From: Lotus japonicus
Lineage: Eukaryota > Streptophyta > Magnoliopsida > Fabales > Fabaceae
NCBI RefSeq assembly: GCF_012489685.1
Contig: NC_080043.1
Location: forward strand, 17,230,223-17,294,222
Reading direction: 5' to 3'
DNA: 64,000 bases
A program made the translations under genes and the position numbers. Each line of letters opens with the position of its first letter. The first letter of the stretch is position 1. The notes beneath the pieces were generated by a model. That model saw only the letters and a list, made by a program, of their open reading frames with translations. It did no database searches and was not told where the DNA came from. Shown in pieces: positions 35,384 to 45,991 of this stretch.

Positions 35384-38300
35384 TAATGTTTCTGAATTCA
35401 GATGATGAGTTTGGGGCTTAAGACATTGTTTATAAACTAGAAGAAGATGTAGATGCAGATGCTTAGCAATCTGTTAAGCAGCTAAGGTTATCCATGTTGA
35501 AGATTGTGTTATAGACATCATCTCCTAAGCGTATTTTGTATTAATATATTATTATATCTATTTGTAAGTCGTTTGATGTATGAATTGGTATATCTCACGG
35601 TGCTCCTAACACTATCTATATATTAGATGGCTTTCATGCTCCTTCATCATCATCTTTTGTGATTCATTACTTTTTCATCTTTGAATTTAGGTGATAGAAA
35701 TGAGCTCATGTTATAAGTTGTAACTTATGTTCTTCATGCTGGTCTAAATAGTTGGATTTGGAAATCTGCTCTCAAATGTTGGGGTGTGATATGCTTGCTT
35801 AGAGTTTAAGAGGGTCAGAGGGGTGGGCTTCACTACCTATTCTTCTTTTACATTGTTTCTAATTTTTCACTGCATTTGATCTTTTATAGGCTATTTAGTT
35901 AAGTGATTTTGTCCTTCATTTTCCCTTTTTATTGTTCTTCTAAGTTATTTCTTTTTTATAATGTTAAATATATTGTGTTTTTATTGTGACTAAACTATTG
36001 TATTATATCCTTATATGTTCATTTATTTTAGATGATGTTGTTTGATTCTGTAGGGAACTAGAATCCATATTTCAGTTTGGAAATCACTGGCCAAGAAATT
36101 CATACGAGCTCTAAGGGACTCCGTTTACGTTCTATGGGCTTTGGAAACCCTCCGCCTCCTGCAGTAGCTTCCTAGAACATGTAAGAGTTCTTTAATTCCC
36201 CTATTTTTCTATCTTCTCAAACTTCTGGTAGTACCTATTAGTACGTATATGAAACTATTGATGTGTTATTGCTTCTCATCCTGATATTGTGAATACAATT
36301 AGGAATTAGAGTTCATAAATATAGCTTCAACAAATTGTAAATTTTCAAACTACATAGATTCAATGATCTATTGCTACATCAATGAAAGGTTGCATAATTT
36401 TGACACTTACCAAAATAATGTTTCTATGGGGCAGCTGATGTGGTTAATTTTTCCAGTTTATTTGGTTTTTTATTAGTATCTTATATGGTTTCACTTAATT
36501 TCTCTATGCAGCTGAAAACTTCAACAAGTTTTGTGATGGCAGGAAACTATTGCTATGAAACTCAATGTTCAACTGCTGTAATTTTTCATTGTATGAGAAA
36601 CTGAGCAAATTTGGTTTGCCTCTATAATCTTTATGATTCTAAGTGTGATTCTTTTTTTCATTCATGCAGTGTTGTTTTGGAGTGATCAACAGAACGACAC
36701 CTTGCAGTCGATCCTGGTGAGTACCAAAACTATGCTTATGATTTTTCCTCTTTTTTCAACTGAGCTCTCATCTGATGAATATTGTTATGATTTTTCAAGG
36801 TCTATTAGTGAGGACTCTCTTAGAAGGTTTGTACAGTTTGCAAGTGAAAGTCACTTGCAAATTATTGGCAGATTTAGACACATACAAAGGAATTATTTGC
36901 TGTTTATTTTTATATTTTTGTTGGTTTTACGACTGGACCATGTTTATCATTTAGTTCCAAACCTTTCAGTTTCTCACTTAAGCTATTTTTTCCTTCAAGG
37001 TTAATAGCTTTCTGATGTCTATCTTTGGTATTGTTGGTAAGTTAGAGAGGCATGGGCAATAACTTACTAATCTCCTTTCCTACTTCCTGAAGAGAATAGA
37101 GGCCAAGCCCACCCTCCATCCACACAACATGGACAAGCTGTGCCTCTGCCGGAAAATAGAGGCTGGACCTGGTCGTAAAGTATGAGGTAGCCTAATTTCC
37201 TGCTTGGCGGAGCTTATCTCCAAGGACCTGAATTGATTTTAAATTTCAGAAGTCACATGAAAAGAATTCAACAACAGATTAAGAGTGCATGAAACAGAAA
37301 TGTAACAAAAAGAAAGAGTGCACGAAACAAAAACAAGTAGAGCAGCATTTGGATATTCAGAAGCTAATATCATATGCGTATCAAAATAAATCAGTCATCT
37401 CTGTGATGGTTGATATATTAATTCTTGACATACAGTCGTTTATCTTTTGATTTGCAGATATTTACGTAATTTGATCTACATTACATGCTTTGTACAAGTC
37501 CTATGTATCATCTTGGAAAGTTTTGGTGTACACACATCTTAGCGTAAGATCCATATTCTGCTCATAAATAAGAAATGAGCTAATGGGATTTGTTTGGGCA
37601 GTAGGCGTGGAAGTGTGTTTTTAAGTTATGATTCTGATTATTCATGTTGCTGGTTTAAATATTGTTGTGGATGTTTGCTTGCTGGATCAGGTGTTTGAGT
37701 AGGGGTTAAGCACTATCTGTTTTGAGTGTTGTTTTGGTTCTGGTTTTACTGCTGATGTTTTTGTGGGGTTCTGGAGCAATGACAGCAAAGAATTGGAGCT
37801 GTTTGGGATCTGGTTTTCGTTGCTCTGCTGTACAATTCTGGTGTGTGTTTTGACAGCAAAGAATGTGTAGCTTATGGTGGTTTGGGGTTTTAGAAATTGC
37901 ATGCTGAATTATCTTTTTTTCCTGCTCTTTTACTGGTTCTGTAGTCCAATTTCATGGGAGGATTGTTCTCATGTTTTGATTTCTATTATTAATAAGATTT
38001 GTGTTTACGAAAAATATATATATTGATTGCCTTCAGATATGATTTCTCTGCATCTTTATATTGTTTTTCTGATTTATATTTTTTGGAGATGTTTTGGTTT
38101 TCGTCATATCATTACAGGCTACAAAGAAATCATCCTTTGTTTCACTTGCTGTCTTATATTTGGCTTTAATTATCATGGATTAGTGCTATAAGAACAATAG
38201 GTTTTCCTTAGGTGTGTGCCATGAAAATTTTCAAATCCATATGGCCTAGGTTAAAAGTGTTTAGTTTAGTTTTGGGAAGTGCCCTTTGTTAGTTGCAATG

Positions 38301-39191
38301 CAAATGGACTTGAGAGCGGTCATGCACTCTTAGTCTGACACGCATCATCTTTTTCCCCCTGATTTTGGTCATAGGAGGATGGCTGATCCCCTGTATATAT
38401 CCTCATCTAGGGGAAAAACTAATGTTAACTTTAATTATTGATGTAGGTATTCAATTGGTCTTGGAGCAACTATACTTGATTTTGATCACTTCCTTTTGAG
38501 TTACTTTGCTATTCAGTACAATTTGACTGTTTTGAATTTAAAGTCAGTGACACTTAAGTGGAAATTGTTTAATTCAATTTATACATGACATGATTAGCAT
38601 GCAAAAGCAGCAAAACACATTTAATTTATATCTTTTTTTTCTGATTCTGTTTGGATAACTTTTTTCTTTCCATTTTATGCAAGATTAGTTCAACGATATA
38701 GTTGACACATTGGATTTATATGCTTCAAATGCTCATTTTTCAGTTTTTAGTATTTCAAATCATGTCTTATTGTTTTTCTGATTTTTTCTTTCTTTCTTTT
38801 TTCGTAAGTGCTATTAGGCAGGGTCCTTTTTGCTTAATCTCATATCAGGTGTAGGAAAAACGAATGCATAGTTTTCAGGTGTAGGGTCTCTCTAACAAGA
38901 GCTCTTGATTGGCTTTTTAAATATTATGCATCAGAGGGACATGTAGCTTAGGATTTCCCTAAATTGTATTTGGAATGTGTTATAATAAGGATCATGTACA
39001 TAATCTACATATCAATACAGGCTGACGTTCTCTATTTTGTTTTTGATGTTTTTAATGAGGATAGTTAGCAATTATCACAAGCAAAATGGCTGATATTATT
39101 TTAATTGGAACTAAGTGATAAGATAAAAGAATCATTTTGATGCATTCAGTGAAATTTCAATCTAATAGGACCCCTTAACATTTTAAAATAA

Positions 39192-39192
<1 letters not shown>

Positions 39193-39229
<37 letters not shown>
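39193..39229. repeat. (TA)n microsatellite
   Basis: A run of about 18 TA units lies in AT-rich Helitron-like sequence. Confidence 0.9.
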
Positions 39230-40439
39230 CACCAAATACTCTTCTGGTACCATCAGATCTGTTTTACTGCAGTGCTGGAGATATATAGAAAAAAATGGCA
39301 TTATGATGAACTGTAGTGCTGAATTTAGCTTTTCTCTTTGAGTAATGAATTATTATAATGACTCAAAGCATGATAAATGATGAGAAGAGAAGGAGATCAC
39401 CTTATCTAAACTCTATGAGCAGGAAAAAATAAAAGATTTCATGATTGGTAAGATTTTAAAATCCGCATTCTGAAGATTTTGTTATCTTTCTATTTCATGG
39501 TAGCTAGCTGTTACTAATTCATGTATGTGTATTCGGTTCTGATTCTTACATATTATATTCATACCAATTCAACTATATTCTTCATATGCTCCTCCCAAGA
39601 AAATTCAAGTATTTTCTTTTGGAGCAAACTCTGCAAAACACAGAAAGTGAAGGCAAACAAGGGAAGCGTAAGCAGAAATAGTGAAGGTAAACAAGGGAAG
39701 TGTAAGCAGAAATAGCACCCCTCACCAAATTTTTGTGCTGAGATTTTACTTGAGTAAACTTACATGTTAGCCCACTTTTTTTACCATCCATTTCAAAGTT
39801 AATCAACAAGCTAAAAAACATCCTTTTTTAGAGGGATAAAAATGGCCAACGTTATAAGGTAGTATGTGCTATTGGGCGGGATCTTTTTGCCTAATCTCAT
39901 ATCAGTATATCACCATACCATATTGTTTATCTTTGTCTTTTCTTTTTGCTACAAAGTGCACGAAATAGGCGTGTAATTGCATTGTTTCTAAATTAATGAG
40001 TCAGTTCAACGTCTCTGCCATTTTTTCTTCTTCTAAAGTATAACACATGTAATAATTTCATCAATTCAAGCTATTAAAAATGTAAAAGTTTGTCATTTTT
40101 TCTGCTTCTAAAGTATAACACCTGTAAGAATTTCATCAGTTCAAGCTATTAAAAATGTAAAAATTGGACCATGGCCTTATAATTCTGAAACATTTGCAAA
40201 GATTTTTTATTTTAAATTTAAGCTATGATATGTTTATAGTTCTTTCAAATGCATTGCAAAATAATTTTTTTACTAATCTATTTATTTTATTAGTCTCACG
40301 GTATCGGCTGTGGAGATACCTTGGTCAAGACAAAAAAAAAAGACGAGAAAATATCTTATAGAAGATATATTCCTGTACATATTGAGAGAGGTGTTGATTC
40401 TTTTTTTTTTTGAAATAAGAGAGGTGTTGATTCTCAACA

Positions 40440-40440
<1 letters not shown>

Positions 40441-40477
<37 letters not shown>

Positions 40478-40516
40478 ATTATAGATGTGTGTGTGTGTGA
40501 GAGAGAGAGAGAGAAA
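40441..40516. repeat. compound (TA)n(TG)n(GA)n microsatellite
   Basis: TA, TG, a short ATTATAGA break, TG again and then GA units follow each other. Frames reading through it on both strands are simple-sequence artefacts. Confidence 0.9.
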
Positions 40517-40815
40517 TGTCACATATGTGGATAATAAATTGTTCCTCATGCGAATGACTTCCCCTGCCCTTTATTTTATCTTGAGTAGACTTCATATATT
40601 GGATTCACAATTGGGTTCGGTCCCTCCCAATATCTCATGCATAACGAAAGATTTATAACGACCAGATTTGCTTTCAAGGGGATTTGTTTTCCGTAAATTT
40701 ATGATTCAAAATTGTGAACACTTCCTTGAAGACAAAGACCATGTGGCTAAACTGCGAAGCGTTGGTTAATTAATTTGTTGAATTTATCAAATCCAAAATC
40801 TATAAAAATTATTAA

Positions 40816-41891
40816 GGGCCCGTTTGGTGCGACATATAGTATAAGGCTTGATAGTATAAGACCTGATAGTATTAGGCCTGATAGTATAAGCCCTGATAAC
40901 TTTCTTATACTATCCAGCGTTTGGCTATACTCTGTATAATTTACCATATCGTTTAAGTTAATGCAATTTTATGTTTAATGAAGTATTGAATAATGATATA
41001 TAATAAAAATCAAATATGGATGTGATTATAATGGTGGTGGCGGTGGTGATGGAAGTGGTGGTAGGTTGGTGGTGGTGGTGGCAATGGTGGTAGGTTGGTG
41101 TTGGTGGCGGTGGTGGTGACAGTGGAGATAGGTTGGTTGTGGTGGTGGCAGCGATGGTGGTTGTGGTGGTGGCGATGATAGGGTGGTGGGGGTGGTGGTA
41201 AGGCGATGGCGGCTACGGTGGAGGCACTGGTGGTGGTGGTGGTGATAGGGTGGTGGTTGTGGTGTCGGTGGTGGCAATAGAGTGGTGACGACGACTATGG
41301 TGGTTGTGGTGTCGGTGGTGGCGGTGGTGGTGGCAGCGATGGTGGTTGTGGTGTTGGCGATGATAGGGTGGTGGTGGGGGTAAGGCGGCGGCGGCGACGG
41401 TGGAGGGTGGAGGCAATGGTGGTGGTGGTGGCAATAGGGTGGTGGTTGTGGTGTCGGTGGTGGCAATAGAGTGGTGGCGACGATTATGGTGGTGGTGGCG
41501 ATAGGGTTGTGGTGGCGGCGATTATGGTGGTGGTGGCGATAGGGCGGTGGTGGTGGTGGTGGCGGCAACACCTGTGGTGACGGTAAGGAGGTGGTGGCGG
41601 CGGCGACGGTGATCGGGTGGTGTCGGCAACACCAGTGGCGGTGGTGGTGCCAATGGTGATGTAAGTTGGCAACAATGGAGGGTGGTGGTGATGGTGACTT
41701 ATACGTCCCAACCTTATCATGCTTTATCCATCATTCACATGATGGATTAAATAATACGTCATTTTAACGTATAAGGGGACTTTGATGGATAAGCTTATAC
41801 AATACAATGTCATCACCAAACAATGGATAAACTCATAATGTATTGTATAAGCTTATACTATCATGCCTAATACGGCGTGCCAAACGAGCCC
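40816..41891. mobile_element. PIF/Harbinger-type MITE with a GGTGGT-rich core
   Basis: Ends are inverted: GGGCCCGTTTGGTGCG at the left and the complement of CGTGCCAAACGAGCCC at the right. Both continue into AGTATAAGG- and GCTTATACTA-type subterminal words. The element is flanked by TAA (40813-40815 and 41892-41894), the 3-bp target preference of PIF/Harbinger elements. There is no transposase. The interior is mostly a triplet-like repeat (next entry). Confidence 0.8.
41031..41700. repeat. GGT/GGC-rich imperfect minisatellite
   Basis: About 670 bases are built from GGTGGTGGT, GGTGGCGG and GGTGATAGGG words, nearly free of runs of A or C. The opposite strand therefore reads as long Pro/His/Thr-rich frames without stops (for example 41026-41571), which are a composition effect. 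Higher-order units containing TTGTGGTGTCGGTGGTGGCA recur at about 41256, 41306 and 41447. Confidence 0.85.
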
Positions 41892-42070
41892 TAAGTCTTT
41901 GATATGTATTATCTATAAAGTAAAGGTACAATGTCATTTGTAATAAATAGAATATGTCATCAGTGACAGCGATAGATAAAAATAACTGTTAATTTATTTA
42001 ATATGACATCAATGATTATATAACTCATGTGTTTATTACATGATTATTGTAACGAATTGTTAATATAATT

Positions 42071-42105
42071 CCCGTGCATCGCACGAGTAACGGGCTATAT
42101 CCTAG
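42071..42105 (+). other. Helitron 3' terminus
   Basis: A hairpin-forming CCCGT...ACGGG stem (with an inner GTGC/GCAC stem) is followed nine bases later by the terminal CTAG, and the host base T comes next. This fits the Helitron rule of a 3' hairpin, CTRR end and insertion between A and T. Confidence 0.8.
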
Positions 42106-42485
42106 TTATAATTGATTCTGGGACTACGCTGACTTTTCTTGAGACAAGTTTGCATGAGCGTTTTGGACTTGCTGTGATAGAAGCTTATGGTGATGATCGT
42201 GAACCAATACCAAATCCACCTAAGCCATTGTGGTTGTGTTATCTTGATGGGACAACGAAGGACCTCCCTGTTATTACGTTCAACTTTTTCGGAGCTAACA
42301 AAAAATTACACTTAAATAAATTCAATGTATTTTCAAAGTTCAACGGTTTGCTCTGTCTTATGGTAGCGCCTACCAAAGGTTACTCTGTCCTTGGGAACAT
42401 AGCACAAGTGAACTTTAAGGTATTGTATGATCTACAAGAGAGAACAACGTATTTTAAACCTACAGATTGTAGCCGTGAGCATTGA
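42106..42485 (+). pseudogene. aspartic protease copy 2: last exon only, disrupted by a Helitron
   Basis: The sequence aligns with exon 2 of copy 1 from its fourth base on. In copy 1 the exon begins ATATTATAATTGATTC; here the Helitron end CTAG is followed by TTATAATTGATTC. The frame holds the catalytic DSGTTLTF motif, LCYLDGTTKDLP, YSVLGNIAQVNFKVLYDLQE and a stop after CSREH. The frame is open and well conserved (about 126 residues), but exon 1, the intron and the splice acceptor are absent. Nothing like them lies between 8.2 and 42.1 kb. It is a dead copy, though it decayed little after disruption. Confidence 0.85.
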
Positions 42486-45271
42486 CGGATCCATAAATCT
42501 TATGTTGTGGGGTATGCACATATAAATTTTAAATAAAAACATAACATATAAAAGTTTGAATAAACATCATAATTATTTTCATTATGAGTTTTCATATTTT
42601 GAAAACATTGCACAAATTTTTCATTCTCAACACTAATCTAGTTAAAATCGGATTATTTTTAAATTGTGTCCTTTTTTTTATCCCAATCAATGAAATTGTG
42701 ACACATTAAATCCTAACAAAGGTACTTGTCGCCTAAGCAGTTCTCCCACGTGTACTTTGAGCAGAAGATCCCTCGCGTACATACGTAACTCACCTTCACT
42801 CGCTCGTCATCACGAACCATGGGTCGTATCTCCTCCTCCGCTACCTCAGTCTTGCCTCGTGGAAAGTTCGAAGTCATCTCCGGGTTATCCTTCCAATGGG
42901 GCTAACACACTGACAACAAATAGCACACGGAGAGGGTCACTTCCGACTCTCACACAAATTCACACAAGAATGCATAGAAGCATAAATCATATTCGTCACA
43001 TCACAAGTCCTCAGTTTAAGTTAGTCATTTAACCTAAAGGCTCAGTTAGTCTAAACGCGTCTCACATCACACAACCACCTTTCCATCTTGGATCCAGTCT
43101 CGAACATCCGCAGATGAATAATCACATAGGAACACACAGTTGACCCACAATCCAGATTCTCCAAAACTGTTTCCCCCATCGCGGCGCTGAATAGTCTTTT
43201 CCCCATCGCGGGCAGAAACATCATGATGCAGGACTCTCCAACACTGTTTCCCCCATCGCGGCGCAGAAACAATACTTCCCCCATCTTGAGCGGAAATGCC
43301 ATGATGCAGGATCATCCAAGATTAGAATAACTCTCTCGCGTGCAAGTATATCGTTTGTCTCTAACGACACCATCGTTCTCATGGTCCATAGCCTACTCTT
43401 AGAACTATTTCCCATAAATCACATCACACTACTTGCAAGCGATTAATCACCTCCTAATCTCATGTCACTAAGTTAAGCAACAATAATCACGATCTCATAA
43501 GCATCATGCAAGAATCATATGCATACAAGTCTCATAGAGAATATAGGATTTCACTTTTCACATGTCATCATGCTAATCAACAATCACTTAAGCATATATT
43601 ACTTAAGAAAGTAGGGTTTCGTGAGCCTAGCATCATGATGATCACCAAACCATTGAGCATTCAAAGACTTAGAAGGTGACTATTTTACCACCATAGTGTA
43701 GTTTTGAAACATATTTACCATGACAGTGTATATTTTTTTTTATTTACCAAACTAGTCTAAATTGCCACTCTAAGTAGCGATTCATATATATTTTTTGTTT
43801 TTTTTAAGAAGTCGCCACTGTTAGTGGCGACACTTTAAATTATTAATATTTTTTTTTAGAAATCGCCACTAGTAGTGGCGACACCTTATTTTTTATTTTT
43901 TTGACTTTCTATATTAGTGACGGAAAAAATCCGTCACAAAATCCTGATATATGATTTAAAAGAATTAGTGACAGAACATGGATTGAAAAACTATCCGTCA
44001 CAAAAAAGATATTTCATCGCTAACCCTTTTGCGACGGTAGAATCCCTTCTCAAATTTCCGTCGCTAATTTATTTAATATTGTTCTCTTGGATTTTGGGAC
44101 GTAATATCCTTTGCGACGGAAAATTTCTTTCTCCATATTCTGTCACTAATTGCTTTCAATTAAGGCTTTTGTGACGGATTTATTTCCATCACTAAAATAG
44201 AAAGTCAAAAAAAAATTAGGTGTCGCCACTAGTACTGGCGATTTCTTAAAAATATAATAATAATTTAAAGTGTCGCCACGGTAAGTGGCGATTTCTTAAA
44301 AAAAAACAAAAAAATATATGTATCGCCACTCTAAGTGGCGATTTACACTAGTTTGGTAAATAAAAAAAAGGTACACTATAATGGTAAATATGTTCCAAAA
44401 CTACACTATGGTGGTAAAAAAGTCTTAGAAGGTTTCAAGAAAATTTGGGTTTGGGTGTCACCATCATGCTTTTCTTCACAAAACTCCCACATCATGAATA
44501 GATTAAGTCACGCATACACCACACATCATAGCATCATATCACATCATTCACATACATCATGTTCTTAATGAAATAAATCATAAAACATGGCAACACACAC
44601 CTCACTTCATAAAACATGCTTCATAGAAGAAATCGTAAAACATGGTAACACTCATAGCACTTTATCAACATATTTCGTAGAAGAAATCATTAAACAAGGT
44701 AACCCTCATATCACTTCATTCAATCAACAAGAAAACATATTATCACACATAGTCACATATTCTCATGCATAGGAAGGAAATAAGAATCTATTCCTAAGAA
44801 GTGTTGCTCTCACCTTAGCTTTATTCGAAAGATGAAAGAAAATAGTGGATGGTTATAGTTTCTTAGTGTCACGAATCCTTCTATCTAGCCCTTGATGAGT
44901 CACGAATCTCTTCTCGTTCTTAATCCTTAGTCACGCACACTTTTTCTCTCTAAGCTCGTGGTGTTTAAAATCCTTATTTTGGTGAATGGTGAGAATGATA
45001 ACTTAGGTTTTTGCCTCTCTTGAGTTATCTATTTATACTAAATCACTAAGTCGATGACCGAACCGAGTTTTAAAACACTGGGAGATAGCAATAGTGTTGA
45101 CTAAGGTGCAATATGCCTTAGATTTTGCCCCCGTGCATGAGGCATTATTAGCCACAGAAATAGAATATGCTATAAATAAGCCTTATTAGTAACATGCTGA
45201 AATGGTAATATATATTTACAATTTATTTTTAGTTTTTATGCTATAACAATGCTTTTTATGTTGGTGCTTGC
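42486..45271 (-). other. unassigned sequence, probably a diverged LTR on the minus strand, with a MULE insertion
   Basis: Apart from the element at 43678-44423, I see no gene. The stretch from about 42725 to 45130 has the look of a plant Gypsy LTR read backwards: repeated CCCCCATCGCGGCGC words (43174-43290), a TATTTATAC box complement near 45030 and CATCA-rich sequence. No TG/CA ends or internal region were found, so the call is weak. Confidence 0.3.
43678..44423. mobile_element. fold-back MULE-like MITE with internal palindromes
   Basis: The element is an almost complete inverted repeat. ACTATTTTACCACCATAGTG at the left mirrors CACTATGGTGGTAAAAAAGT at the right, and both arms continue for about 250 bases. 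CTTAGAAGGT flanks it (43668-43677 and 44424-44433), a 9-10 base target duplication as made by Mutator-like transposases. Inside each arm, TCGCCACT...AGTGGCGA dyads recur. The centre consists of GTGACGG...CCGTCAC and GCGACGG...CCGTCGC pairs. There is no ORF of interest. Confidence 0.85.
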
Positions 45272-45336
45272 TACGATACCACAACACTTGTGGGATTTGG
45301 GTTTGGCACCCCACCCTTTAGGCTACGCGCCCCAGC
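45272..45336 (+). repeat. left terminal inverted repeat of the MULE
   Basis: It contains TGTGGGATTTGGGTTTGGCA, followed by CCCCACCCTTTAGGC. The partner lies at 53718-53783. Confidence 0.7.
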
Positions 45337-45360
45337 ATTTTTTTTTATTCCAAAATTACC

Positions 45361-45985
45361 CATCGGTAAATGATTTGCCGATGTCAAAATACCAATCGGT
45401 AAATCATTTACCGTTATTGTTCCTCAGTATGAACACCTTTATCTCATTATCCAGAACACGAAGAACAATATCGGTTAATCATTAACCGATTCTTATATTG
45501 ATATCGGTATATCATTTACCGATTGGTAATCTGACAGTTTGATCACCTTTTCACCATTACTCCTCCCTCCACCAACCCCTCCACCATTACTCCTCCCTCC
45601 AACAACCCCCCACCAGCCCCCCATAACTCGCCCAAACTACCTTATTCTACCATTACTTCACTCCTCCCTCACATTTCACCTTCCCACCACCACCACCATC
45701 TCCACATTTCCACCACCACCACCACCAATACCACCACCACCAAGGGAAAGCTTTTAACTTCTGGTAAGTGTTGTTAGCTTTGGTACTTTATTTATAGTTA
45801 GTTTAAGTAGTTAGTTGTTAGTTTAAGTAGTTAGTTTAGTTAGTTAAGTTGGTAATTTAGGCTGCTGAATCGTGAACTGAATCGGTAAATGAATTGCCGT
45901 TAATGTATCGGATTATGATTTACCGTTATAGTACCGGAATTTTATTTACCGTTATAGGGTCGGTTATTGATTTACCGGTTTTGTT
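45361..45985. repeat. subterminal palindrome cluster, left end of the MULE
   Basis: Short dyads of the type TCGGTAAATCATTTACCG recur at 45362-45383, 45396-45413, 45471-45489 and 45504-45522. Degenerate versions lie at about 45882-45985, just upstream of the transposase ATG. Similar dyads sit at the other end. Such clusters are plausible transposase-binding or regulatory sites. The stretch also holds a CCACC-rich run (45545-45750) without a convincing gene. Confidence 0.7.
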
Positions 45986-45991
45986 CCAGGG

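Larger units (their letters stand above)
34430..42105 (+). mobile_element. Helitron-like sequence, 5' end not identified
   Basis: The right end is a good Helitron terminus: a GC-rich hairpin, CCCGTGCATCGCACGAGTAACGGG, whose two parts are here given from 42071, then CTATATCCTAG, with host T following. A decayed RPA-like OB-fold segment, a companion often found in plant Helitrons, lies at 35142. No Rep/helicase is visible, so it is non-autonomous. The left end (TC after host A) was not found; the segment may be truncated at 34430, where it abuts the broken Gypsy LTR. Between 35410 and 39190 I see only AT-rich sequence with short exon-like pieces (36060-36180, 36660-36715) that I cannot assign. 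Confidence 0.6.

Noticed and set aside
40310..40549. Frames with Cys/Val and Thr/His alternation
   Set aside because: They translate the (TG)n/(CA)n microsatellite.
41026..41720. Long minus-strand frames rich in Pro, His and Thr (up to 181 codons)
   Set aside because: They come from the GGT/GGC minisatellite, whose complement has few stop codons. No domain, no promoter, and several overlapping frames look alike.
42071..42098. GC-rich hairpin considered as a transcription terminator
   Set aside because: This is eukaryotic nuclear DNA, and the hairpin followed by CTAG and host T is explained by a Helitron 3' end.
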